Below are positions 46,851-54,621 of a DNA stretch of 64,000 nt, piece after piece. Origin of the DNA: Streptomyces sp. NBC_00683 (lineage in GTDB: Bacteria > Actinomycetota > Actinomycetes > Streptomycetales > Streptomycetaceae); assembly GCF_036226745.1 (NCBI RefSeq), contig NZ_CP109013.1, positions 7,936,001 to 8,000,000 of the forward strand, read 5' to 3'. Within the stretch, counting starts at the first letter, position 1. Each line of letters starts with the position of its first letter. A program made the position numbers and the translations under genes. The notes beneath the pieces are model-generated. The model made no database searches and was not told where the DNA came from. It saw only the letters and a program-made list of their open reading frames with translations.

Positions 46851-47804
46851 TTGAGCGCGAAACAGAACGGAACTGTCTGGGTCGACGGAGCCCTGCGTGC
46901 ATGGCAGTCGGTGTCCGTCCCCCTCATGTCGGACGCCGTACTGCGTTCCGTCGCCGTCTTCGAAGGCATGCGGGCGGACATGGCCGAGGACGGTCGGGTC
47001 CGGTTGCTGAGCGGCAGCGCACACGTGGAACGCCTGCTGCACAGCGCGCGGGTCCTGCGGATCCCTCTGCGGTACGGGGTCGGCGAGATCCTGGAAGGGG
47101 CGGCAACGGTCGCCCGCGCGGAGCTCGACAGCACCGGCAAGCGCGTCGCCTATGTCCGGCCCATGGCGCTCGGCGCCGCCCTGACCGAGGACTCGGGTCC
47201 GTGCAGTCTGAGTATCGCCGCTTTCGCGCAGGAGGACCGGGCGCCCGGGACGGTACGGATGCAGATTTCCTCGCTGCGGCGGCCGGCACCGGACTCACTG
47301 CCGTCCCAGGTCAAGGCTGTCGCCAACTACCAGCTCACACGGCTGGCGCGGATCACCGCACAGGCCGCGGGCTACGACGACGCCATCTTCCTCAACCACG
47401 AAGGCCGCCTGGCCGAGGCCGCCGGCGCCGCTGTGCTCGTCGAACGACAAGGCCGGGTGTTCACACCGCCCGACTGGGAAGGCGCTCTGAGTTCCATCAC
47501 CGTCGATGTCATCGAGCGCATCGCGGCCGAGGTGAACGTGCCGTTCACCCGTGAGCCTGTCCCACTCAGCACGCTCCTGTCCGCGGACGGGATCGCGCTC
47601 GCCGGGACACTGGCCGATCTGGTGGATGCGACGTGCCTGGACGATCTCGCGGTACCCGCAGGTCCGGGCATTGCGACACTGCGGCGCCACTACAGGGAAG
47701 CGATGTCCGGCGGGGAGTTCGCCCCCTTGCTGGACTTCACGAGTTTCCCGGCCGCCGGCACCCGCAGAGACGGCCAGGGCCTGTCCGGCCGATCACGCGG
47801 CTGA
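46851..47804 (+). CDS. Class IV aminotransferase (branched-chain aminotransferase-like)
   Basis: A 317-residue fold-type IV PLP enzyme. VFEGMRADMAEDGRVRLLSG is typical of the N-terminus, SQVKAVANYQLTRL holds the PLP lysine near residue 147, and DDAIFLNHEGRLAEAAGAAV is the family signature. A TTG start with AGGAG seven bases upstream fits a position ten bases past the glycosyltransferase stop. It could aminate an aldehyde or keto acid made by the reductase and flavoenzymes; aminodeoxychorismate-lyase-like chemistry is the alternative. It is the last clear gene of the operon. Confidence 0.85.
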   Translation: MSAKQNGTVWVDGALRAWQSVSVPLMSDAVLRSVAVFEGMRADMAEDGRVRLLSGSAHVERLLHSARVLRIPLRYGVGEILEGAATVARAELDSTGKRVAYVRPMALGAALTEDSGPCSLSIAAFAQEDRAPGTVRMQISSLRRPAPDSLPSQVKAVANYQLTRLARITAQAAGYDDAIFLNHEGRLAEAAGAAVLVERQGRVFTPPDWEGALSSITVDVIERIAAEVNVPFTREPVPLSTLLSADGIALAGTLADLVDATCLDDLAVPAGPGIATLRRHYREAMSGGEFAPLLDFTSFPAAGTRRDGQGLSGRSRG

Positions 47805-47839
47805 TCCGAGGCGTGCTAGCCCTGGTAGAACAGTGACCG

Positions 47840-48106
47840 ATGGGAACCCAGGAGCGCGAACGCAAGGTGTACCGGCCCCTGCGGCGGGCCGGCCTCGAGG
47901 TCATCCCGGACGCCGTGCCGGACGGCACGATGCCATTCGTCTTCGGATACCGTCCCGAGGACATCGTCGGTGGGTTCTCCCACCAGTACGAGACCCCACG
48001 GCTGGTCGAGCGTCTCAACGAGGACTGGTACAACCTGGCGGTCTCCTCGGGTCTTCTCGTCCGTACTCGTCGGTCTCGGCCGACAACTCGGCTATGTACT
48101 GGTTGA
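47840..48106 (+). CDS. Short unknown protein, possibly truncated
   Basis: An 88-codon frame with a sensible amino-acid pattern over its first 70 residues (RKVYRPLRRAGLEVIPDAVP, then a GYRPEDIVGGFSHQYETPRL stretch), then a basic tail that looks like out-of-frame sequence. This suggests the start of a larger gene cut by a frameshift or deletion. I do not recognise the family. It follows the aminotransferase by 35 bases. Confidence 0.4.
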   Translation: MGTQERERKVYRPLRRAGLEVIPDAVPDGTMPFVFGYRPEDIVGGFSHQYETPRLVERLNEDWYNLAVSSGLLVRTRRSRPTTRLCTG

Positions 48107-48385
48107 CGTCCGCAACTCCTGCGGAAGCTCCGCTGCAGCACGAACCGCATCACCAGCGTGGTGAAGGCCGTCCTTGTCCTTAACCACGCATCAACGTGAG
48201 GTTGGAGAAGGCTCACTGATCACCGTGATGACCCGTCGTCTCACACGCAAGGGGCCTGCGGCCAGCTGGACGAGGAAGCCTCGGCCGACCTGAGCCGCAC
48301 GTGTATACCCTCGCCATCGAGGAGACGTCGTGACGTACTTCAACGCGGGTGGTCAGCCTGACCCAGCGCCGAGATAGACCGGATT
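48107..48385. other. Non-coding, probably decayed sequence
   Basis: All frames here are short and change composition abruptly. The stretch at 48105-48195 reads in one plus frame like the end of a basic protein (LRKLRCSTNRITSVVKAVL), which I could not place. It may be the relic of a mobile element or of the truncated gene upstream. Confidence 0.35.
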
Positions 48386-49360
48386 TCAGTAGACGTCCGT
48401 ATAGCGGCATCCCGATGTCTGAGCCTTGATCACCTTTACCCCGCTGTAGGTAGAGAATCCCTTGGAGCAGTCGAGGTAGAGGTACCCCGCGCTCAACAGC
48501 GCATCCTTGAACTCCTTTACCTGCTCCGTTCCTGGGCTCGAAACATCAAGTTCAAGGTAGAATCCCTGGCCGTAATAGCGGCCCCCGGATGCGTCGAGGT
48601 CATGCTTCTTGTGATGAGCCTCGCGCCGTAGGACATCAATCATGGTGATGCTTGCCCGACCGAAGTCGGTGCCGCAACCGGACTTCAGGATGATTCCTTG
48701 TGCTCGGTCGTACTTGTTGGCGTTGTTGAGGGGACCAGCCTTGCTGAGCTGGTCGCAATTCCCGAGCGCCTTGCGGACATGGCTAGCCGCTTCATCAAGG
48801 GTCGACGCCTTGGGCTGACTTCCCCCGTCAGCCTTGCTCTCGCCTTCCTGCGTACCAAGCTGGGCTGACTCTTGATCCGCCGACTTCGTTTCGAGCGTCT
48901 CATAGAGCCCCACGCCGCCACCGATGAACGCAAGCAGGATGATCCCGCCGATTCCGAATTTAGTGTTGCGGCGCGATTGATTGATTCGATTGCGGTTGCC
49001 AGAGATCAGGTTGGAGTCTTGAACATCGCGGGTGGTGAGGCCACCCGTGGTGATTCCGGCGGCCGAGCGATCAGCACCCCCGGAATCAACGAGGGCTGCT
49101 GCTACGGCCTCCCGCAGTGCCTTCGCGAACTCGTCATCGACTTCTGCCTCCGCGGCAATGGCATCGATGGCGTCCTGCCGACGTTGTCCGCTCTCTGGGT
49201 CTCGTTGAAGACGCAGGTAGACCTGAGCGCCGGACGCGCTTCCCTGGAGCCGGTCAACAACAACATTGGTTAGGGCCTGTGCTGCCATGTTCTGGGCCAC
49301 TCCGCCCATGAAACCCGCAATGATCGACACCGCTTGAGCTGAAAGGCCTGACAGTTCCAC
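48386..49360 (-). CDS. Unknown single-pass membrane protein
   Basis: A 324-residue protein in three parts. The first is an acidic, helical N-terminal region of about 95 residues. Next come a polar asparagine-rich linker (VQDSNLISGNRNRINQSRRN) and one membrane helix near 136-155 (FGIGGIILLAFIGGGVGLY). The last is an extracytoplasmic C-terminal domain of about 165 residues with four cysteines that could form disulfides. I do not recognise the family. The short VQDSNLISGN stretch resembles bacterial amyloid-signalling motifs, but only weakly. It is unlikely to belong to the biosynthetic pathway. Confidence 0.7.
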   Translation of the reverse strand: MELSGLSAQAVSIIAGFMGGVAQNMAAQALTNVVVDRLQGSASGAQVYLRLQRDPESGQRRQDAIDAIAAEAEVDDEFAKALREAVAAALVDSGGADRSAAGITTGGLTTRDVQDSNLISGNRNRINQSRRNTKFGIGGIILLAFIGGGVGLYETLETKSADQESAQLGTQEGESKADGGSQPKASTLDEAASHVRKALGNCDQLSKAGPLNNANKYDRAQGIILKSGCGTDFGRASITMIDVLRREAHHKKHDLDASGGRYYGQGFYLELDVSSPGTEQVKEFKDALLSAGYLYLDCSKGFSTYSGVKVIKAQTSGCRYTDVY

Positions 49361-49596
49361 GCTTGCCCCTTAGATCCCGGATTGCTTCCCTACGGCATGC
49401 TCCAGCCGTAAGCAAGCCATCTGGCAGCACGTCAGCCCTTGTCCGGCCCTCGCCCGCTCTGCCTCCCGCAACGCTAGAGGCGCGACGGGGAGGGGCCCAC
49501 GCCATCGCGCGCAGACTCTTCACCATCGAGCGCAGTCCTCTACCGTTTCAACGGTGCTTCACTGGAGTTGGGAGCGGCTGAGCAGGGGGACGAGGC

Positions 49597-50607
49597 ATGG
49601 ACCGGGAACAGACTGCGGGCATCGCGGGCGACTTGGAGAGCGGTCAGGACCACCGCGAGCAGCTCCCGCAGCCAGCCGAGCAGCCGACCTCGTTGATGAC
49701 ACGGTCCGAGGAACTGCAGGACGCGGCGTCCGGCCTGCTCCTGCCGCTGCGGGTGACCGCCCCGGACGCCCACCCTTTCCGGGCCCGCGTCGAATCCGCC
49801 GGGGACGGCCTCGTACGCGTGGGCATCGTGCGGTCCACCCCGCACACGGTCCGCCGGGGGCCACGCATCATGTCCTCGACCGACCCCGACCTATTCAAGG
49901 TCACCCTCCACCGCCGCGGTAGCGCCCTGGTCAGCCAGGACGGACCGCAGCGCCGGGTGGCCACCGGCGAACTGCTCGCCCTGGACACGAGCCGCGCCTA
50001 CACGCTGGTCCTTCCCGACCAGTGCGAAGTGGTCGTCCTCGGTATGCCCCGGGATCTCCTCGGCCCGCACGCCCAGGCCCTGACCCGGCGCAGTGGGACC
50101 AGCGTTCCCACGGACGCGGGGGTACGTGCCCTGTGCGCCGCGGTGCTGTCCGATGCAGGTGACCACCTCGACGCCCTCGCCGCCCCCCGCGCCGCGCGCT
50201 CGATGGCCGACGCGCTGACCGGCCTGCTGATCAGCGCCCTGGCCGACGTCTCGGCCGAGAGCGTTGAACTGCCTGGAGTCTCCCTCCTTGAACGGATCAT
50301 GGAGTACACCCTGGCCAATATCTGTGACCCGGAGTTGACGGGCACGGCCGTCGCCCGCGCCCACCACATCTCCTTACGTCGACTGCAACAGCTCTTCCAG
50401 GGCGAGGAACGCACCTTCCAGGCCTGGCTGCTGCACGAGCGCCTTCGCCGCATCCACCGAGACCTGAGCGACCCCGCCCTCCGGTGCCGGTCGGCCTCGG
50501 CGATCGCGGAGCATTGGGGAATCCGAGACACAGCCCACCTGGCCAGGCGCCTGAAAAAGGGGTTCGGCTGCACAGTCACCGAACTCCGCCAGGCCGGCCA
50601 AAGGTGA
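49597..50607 (+). CDS. AraC-family transcriptional regulator
   Basis: A 336-residue regulator. An AraC-binding-domain-like N-terminus (TLHRRGSALVSQDGPQRRVA, GELLALDTSRAYTLVLPD) is followed by a C-terminal HTH pair (ISLRRLQQLFQGEERTFQAW, SASAIAEHWGIRDTAHLARR). It resembles the AraC/XylS regulators with a cupin-like sensor that are frequent in Streptomyces. Codon 260 (50374-50376) is TTA, so translation should depend on bldA. It may control the flanking cluster genes. Confidence 0.85.
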   Translation: MDREQTAGIAGDLESGQDHREQLPQPAEQPTSLMTRSEELQDAASGLLLPLRVTAPDAHPFRARVESAGDGLVRVGIVRSTPHTVRRGPRIMSSTDPDLFKVTLHRRGSALVSQDGPQRRVATGELLALDTSRAYTLVLPDQCEVVVLGMPRDLLGPHAQALTRRSGTSVPTDAGVRALCAAVLSDAGDHLDALAAPRAARSMADALTGLLISALADVSAESVELPGVSLLERIMEYTLANICDPELTGTAVARAHHISLRRLQQLFQGEERTFQAWLLHERLRRIHRDLSDPALRCRSASAIAEHWGIRDTAHLARRLKKGFGCTVTELRQAGQR

Positions 50608-50671
50608 CCGCGTCGCCGCAAGCCGCAAGCCGCAAGCCGCGAGCTGTGGTCGCACGTGGCAGGATTCCCCG

Positions 50672-51235
50672 ATGACTGCTTCACCGCCCACTGTCGAGAC
50701 CGTGTCCACGGTGGCAACCGATGCTGGAATGCTCGCTCTGTGGGATCCCCAGCACTTCACCGGCATCGTCGATTACGACACTTGGGAACCCCAGCTCGGC
50801 GAGGACGAGGACGTTGAACGGCATATCCGTACCGGTGCCCTCGTTCCCATCAACATCCGAAGTGACGGTGCCTTCGGGGTGCTGGTCCGCATAGGCGGCG
50901 TCGGACTGCTCGCGCAGCTGACAGAGCGGGAGAGCAGGCACCGCCTGGTCACCTCGGACGCCTACCTTCTCCATTCGTCGGGACAGGTGTGGCTCAGCGG
51001 CATCGAGGCGGTGGGCGCCGAAGCGTGGCCGGGAACAGTCCAGTGCGATCTGCCCGTGGGCTGCAATTCGGTAATGATCCACTTGATTGCCTGGGAGGAC
51101 GAACCCGACAGCGTCAACGACGACGGCACCCCGTCCGAGAGTGCTCTCTCCGACTTCGTCGTCCTCATCAACCCCGCCCTCTCGGAACAGGACTTCCGCT
51201 CCGCAGTGGAGACCTTCGACCAGTTGGAAGGCTGA
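50672..51235 (+). CDS. Unknown conserved-looking protein
   Basis: A 187-residue acidic soluble protein without membrane segments. Its middle has a beta-rich pattern (AFGVLVRIGGVGLLAQLTER, then YLLHSSGQVWLSGIEAVG). I do not recognise the family; similar small proteins occur as accessory genes scattered in Streptomyces genomes. It follows the AraC gene by 64 bases and could be co-transcribed. The ATG at 50672 follows GGCAGGAT at a slightly long spacing. Confidence 0.6.
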   Translation: MTASPPTVETVSTVATDAGMLALWDPQHFTGIVDYDTWEPQLGEDEDVERHIRTGALVPINIRSDGAFGVLVRIGGVGLLAQLTERESRHRLVTSDAYLLHSSGQVWLSGIEAVGAEAWPGTVQCDLPVGCNSVMIHLIAWEDEPDSVNDDGTPSESALSDFVVLINPALSEQDFRSAVETFDQLEG

Positions 51236-51394
51236 CCGCCTAGGTCAGAGGTCAAGCATCACGCGACGTCAGACCAACAACCGTCAACTGACGCTAGACA
51301 GGGCCACCGGCTACGACAAAGGCCGCTACGTGTACTCGCCACCACCGCCATAGCCCTCGTTATCCGGCTCCGAACATGATCGGCCGGACAAGTC

Positions 51395-52543
51395 CTAGGG
51401 CCGCCTGCTCTCGATGACATCGACCGCGCCCGCACTTCCGGGCAGTGCACGCAGCAGCGCTTGCGCCGACCGGGCAGCTGTCCGGACTCCCGGGTCATCG
51501 ACTATCCGGGAGAAAAGTCCGGAGAGCGTCCGCGGTCGCAGGTCCATGACGGAGGCGTGCACACCGCACCCCAGGCCTTCGATGCGATCGGCGTTGTACT
51601 GGCGCTCGTAGTTCTGGCCGGGGCAGGCAATGGCCGGGATACCGTGAAAGAGGGAGGCCAGCGCCGTTCCCTGCCCGCCGTGGAAAAGCAGCCCGTCGGA
51701 TTCGGGGAGCAGCTCGTCCAGCGGAAGGTAGTCGAAGAGGCGGAGATGATCGCCGACGTCCACCATCCGGCCGTTGGCGTTGGTGACACACCAGACGTGA
51801 ACGCCGGCGAGTTCGGCGCTGCGCGCGAGCGAACGCACCATGGTGTCCGAGTTCCATCCCACGGTGCTCAGGTATGCGAGTACCAGACGCTCGGGCCGGG
51901 GCGGCAGGTCGCCGAGCCCTCGGCGGTTCGTACCGTCTAGGTACCCGATGTACCGGATGCCCGGGACATCGCTCAGTTCGGGCTCGAACTGGGCGAAGCT
52001 GGTGGCTATCTTCCGGTCGGCCGACCAGAACAGGAGATCAGGCAGGGATTCGACCGTGTCGCCCAGGTAGGGACGGGCCGACTCCCGTGCGAGTTCGTCG
52101 AGAGCCTGGTCCTCCGGCCGCTTCTGCAGACGCGGATCGGTTCCGATCGAGGCAAGCCCCACGGTAGGGACACCACAGCGTCGGGCCGAAATGGCCGCGG
52201 TGGGACGCATGTCAGCGATGACGACGTCAGGTTGTACGTCCTCGATCACATCGCGTTCGATCTCGAGGAGATGGCGCCAGTAGTCGGGCCGGTCGAGGCC
52301 GAGAGTGGTGAAGACGTCGTAGATGTCGCGGATGGCACCGCGAGCGTCCGGGTCGGGGCCGGTGGCGCCCTCGAAGTCGCGGACCTCGAATCCGTTCTCG
52401 ACGAGCAGCCGTGAACTCGGGGCGCATGCGTGGAACAGGACCTCGTGGCCGCGCTGCCGGGCCGCCCGCGCGATCGCGAGGAGGTAGACGGTGGATCCCC
52501 AGGTCCCGGACGTCGAGGCGTAGGGCATAAAGAGCAGCTTCAT
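51395..52543 (-). CDS. GT1-family (UDP/TDP-sugar) glycosyltransferase
   Basis: A 382-residue GT-B glycosyltransferase of the antibiotic-tailoring type. The N-terminal acceptor domain starts MKLLFMPYASTSGTWGSTVY. The donor-binding C-terminal motif is FHGGQGTALASLFHGIPAIACPG-like, read here as FHGGQGTALASLFHG plus CPGQNYERQYNADR. The ATG at 52543 is one base from the upstream kinase stop, so the two are co-translated. It probably glycosylates the cluster product or serves as a macrolide-type resistance glycosyltransferase. Confidence 0.85.
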   Translation of the reverse strand: MKLLFMPYASTSGTWGSTVYLLAIARAARQRGHEVLFHACAPSSRLLVENGFEVRDFEGATGPDPDARGAIRDIYDVFTTLGLDRPDYWRHLLEIERDVIEDVQPDVVIADMRPTAAISARRCGVPTVGLASIGTDPRLQKRPEDQALDELARESARPYLGDTVESLPDLLFWSADRKIATSFAQFEPELSDVPGIRYIGYLDGTNRRGLGDLPPRPERLVLAYLSTVGWNSDTMVRSLARSAELAGVHVWCVTNANGRMVDVGDHLRLFDYLPLDELLPESDGLLFHGGQGTALASLFHGIPAIACPGQNYERQYNADRIEGLGCGVHASVMDLRPRTLSGLFSRIVDDPGVRTAARSAQALLRALPGSAGAVDVIESRRP

Positions 52544-52544
52544 G

Positions 52545-53456
52545 TCAGCGTTTTCCTCCCGCCTCGTTCCGAGCATCGAACCACCGCTCGGAGAGGTCAC
52601 GCGTCCGCTGCCGGACGCGATCGATTCCCGTCGGATTGTTGTAGGCAGCGAAGGGCGGCCACTGGAAGACGAAGACGGCGAGCTCTTCGGCCAGCAGGGC
52701 GAGCTCCAGCGTGCGGCGATCGTGTGGACAGCCACTGAGGTACGCGTCGAGCAACTCCGGCGGGGCGGTCACCCCGGCAGGCACGGCGCGGACGTTGAGG
52801 AAGGCCAGGTCGGACACGGGGCGGCCGGAGCCCGATACCTGCCAGTCGAGAAGGACCAGTGACTCGCCGGAGTGCGTGATGTTGTCAGTGTGGCAGTCAC
52901 CGTGGATGAACACCCTTGGGAGTGCCTCCGACTGCCGCTCCAGCTCGGCACGCCGGGAGACGATCTCGGCAAGCAGCGGAAGGGTCGGGGCCCAGAAGGC
53001 CTCGATCGCCGGCAGATCGGGCTCGGCCATGGCCTGCCGCAGCGCATCGGGCCGGCCCGGGCCGGCATCCGCCGGGAGAGGCATGCCGTGCAGGGCGGCC
53101 AGTTCGAGGCCGAGAGCCGCCCACATGCCCGGCGTCCATGCGGTGACGGGCAAGGGCTTGCCCGCGGCCGCGAGGAGGATGGCCAGGCCGTCTTCGGTGT
53201 CCGCGGAGGTGAGAAGCTCCGGCGAGCGCACAGGGGCGCTCGGCGCGAGACGCTGGTAGAAGAGCAACTCCCGCCGCGCTGCCGCCAAGGCGTCCGGTCC
53301 CTGTGCGGCGGGGGTGAGCTTGAGGAAGGCGGACTGCCCGTCGGCCGTACGCACGGGGTGGATGCCCGCGCCCGACCGGGACTCGAGGTACCCCTCGGAC
53401 TCCTCGGCGATCACCCCGAACTTCCGCAGCACCGTCGCGACAAAACTATTCGGCAT
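52545..53456 (-). CDS. Aminoglycoside-phosphotransferase-family kinase
   Basis: A 303-residue small-molecule kinase of the APH/choline-kinase fold. The catalytic loop is VFIHGDCHTDNI (HGDxHxxN) and the metal-binding segment is LVLLDWQVSGSG. The ATP-binding lobe has AFLKLTPAAQGPDALAAARR with the lysine. The ATG at 53456 is preferred over in-frame starts further upstream. Antibiotic clusters often carry such kinases for self-resistance or for a phosphorylated intermediate. The substrate cannot be read from sequence. Confidence 0.85.
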   Translation of the reverse strand: MPNSFVATVLRKFGVIAEESEGYLESRSGAGIHPVRTADGQSAFLKLTPAAQGPDALAAARRELLFYQRLAPSAPVRSPELLTSADTEDGLAILLAAAGKPLPVTAWTPGMWAALGLELAALHGMPLPADAGPGRPDALRQAMAEPDLPAIEAFWAPTLPLLAEIVSRRAELERQSEALPRVFIHGDCHTDNITHSGESLVLLDWQVSGSGRPVSDLAFLNVRAVPAGVTAPPELLDAYLSGCPHDRRTLELALLAEELAVFVFQWPPFAAYNNPTGIDRVRQRTRDLSERWFDARNEAGGKR

Positions 53457-53521
53457 GTGAACGTCCGTTTCTCCTGACAGAAACCGCATGAGTGCGCATC
53501 CAGAGCCTGCTTCGATCAGGA

Positions 53522-54577
53522 TCACACCGGTGATTTGCCGCCGCCTCCGGATTTCAGCAGTGCACCGTATTTGATGGACGGCCATACCCGAACGAACGTC
53601 TCGTACGACCTTTTGATTGCGGCCTCACGCCGGGTGTCTCCCCCCATGACGTCGCGGAGCGTGCTCTCGTACTGCAGCGGTGTCAAGTAACCCACGGACA
53701 CCCGCCACCTCAGGTACCAGTCGGTGCCGGGGTGCTTCTCCGAGGCCCGGACATAGTTGAGGTACCAGCTCTGTGTGTTCGTCTTCCGGGGCCGGGGGTG
53801 AGCCTGGTGCAGGACGGGCACCGAAGGCAGAGCAACGAATGAAGCGCCTGCTTTCCACAGGCGATAGGCCAGCTCCGCGTCCTCCTCGCCCCATCCGAGG
53901 AACTGCTCGTCGAAGGACCCCACCGACCGGCACAGTTCGATCGGTACCGAACAGTGACAGCTCGTCAGGCTGATCCAGGGCGCCACACTGCCGCCCCGGG
54001 CGATGACATCCAGATGCTCATCGTTGGCCGGCGTGGTGGGCCAGTTCCCGGCTGCGGCTTCGATGGTGTCGATCCTGTGGCGGATGTCCCAGATGTCCCA
54101 GAGGGAGACGTTCTGGTAAGTGGGTGTCGAGGTGAGTCTGGGGTCGAGTCCGGTGCTGGCGTTCTTGATGGCTTCGGTGAGGGTGTCGTCGACGGGGAGC
54201 AGGGAGAACACTTCGCGCCTGGCTCCGAGTACGACGGTGTTGTCGGTGGATTTCCGGTGCTGGGCGAGGTGTTGGTGGAGCAGGGTGCGTGGGCAGATGC
54301 AGTCGTCGTCGATGAACAGGACGATTTCTCCGGTCGCTTCGGCGATGCCGGAGTTGCGGGCGAGGGCCCGGTTGGGCTGGGTGACGGTGACGGAGCGCAC
54401 GCGGGGGTCGAGCCGGCGGTACCTGTCGATGACGTCGGGGGTCTCGTCGGTCGATCCGTTGTCGACGACGATGATCTCGTAGGTGCCGTTGGGTAGTTCC
54501 TGCAGTGTCAGGGATTCCAGCGTCCGTTCGAGGTGCCTTGCCTTGTCGCGTGTGGGGATGACAACGCTGATGTCCAT
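53522..54577 (-). CDS. GT2-family glycosyltransferase, copy A
   Basis: A 351-residue GT-A glycosyltransferase. The N-terminal donor domain begins MDISVVIPTRDKARHLERTL and carries the metal-binding FIDDDCI. The acceptor half has FLGWGEEDAELAYRLWKAG, the GWGEED motif of polypeptide-GalNAc/chondroitin-synthase-like enzymes. Residues 1-177 are identical to copy B encoded just upstream, and the identity extends to the DNA, while the C-terminal halves differ widely. The two enzymes probably add sugars from the same donor to different acceptors. Confidence 0.88.
   Translation of the reverse strand: MDISVVIPTRDKARHLERTLESLTLQELPNGTYEIIVVDNGSTDETPDVIDRYRRLDPRVRSVTVTQPNRALARNSGIAEATGEIVLFIDDDCICPRTLLHQHLAQHRKSTDNTVVLGARREVFSLLPVDDTLTEAIKNASTGLDPRLTSTPTYQNVSLWDIWDIRHRIDTIEAAAGNWPTTPANDEHLDVIARGGSVAPWISLTSCHCSVPIELCRSVGSFDEQFLGWGEEDAELAYRLWKAGASFVALPSVPVLHQAHPRPRKTNTQSWYLNYVRASEKHPGTDWYLRWRVSVGYLTPLQYESTLRDVMGGDTRREAAIKRSYETFVRVWPSIKYGALLKSGGGGKSPV
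54048..54577 (-). repeat. 530-base identical repeat, copy A
   Basis: From the start codon inward, this block matches 55151-55680 with a constant offset of 1103 bases and no mismatch that I could find. The match continues about 35 bases upstream of the start codons with three mismatches. It covers the donor domain of both GT2 genes. Confidence 0.85.
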
Positions 54578-54621
54578 TTATGTAATCGCCCCGCAAGTAG
54601 GAATGGAATATTCAACCGCTC

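Noticed and set aside
35077..47804. The second cluster as a fatty-acid or polyketide pathway
   Set aside because: There is no ketosynthase, acyltransferase or polyketide reductase; the enzymes point to amino-acid-like substrates.
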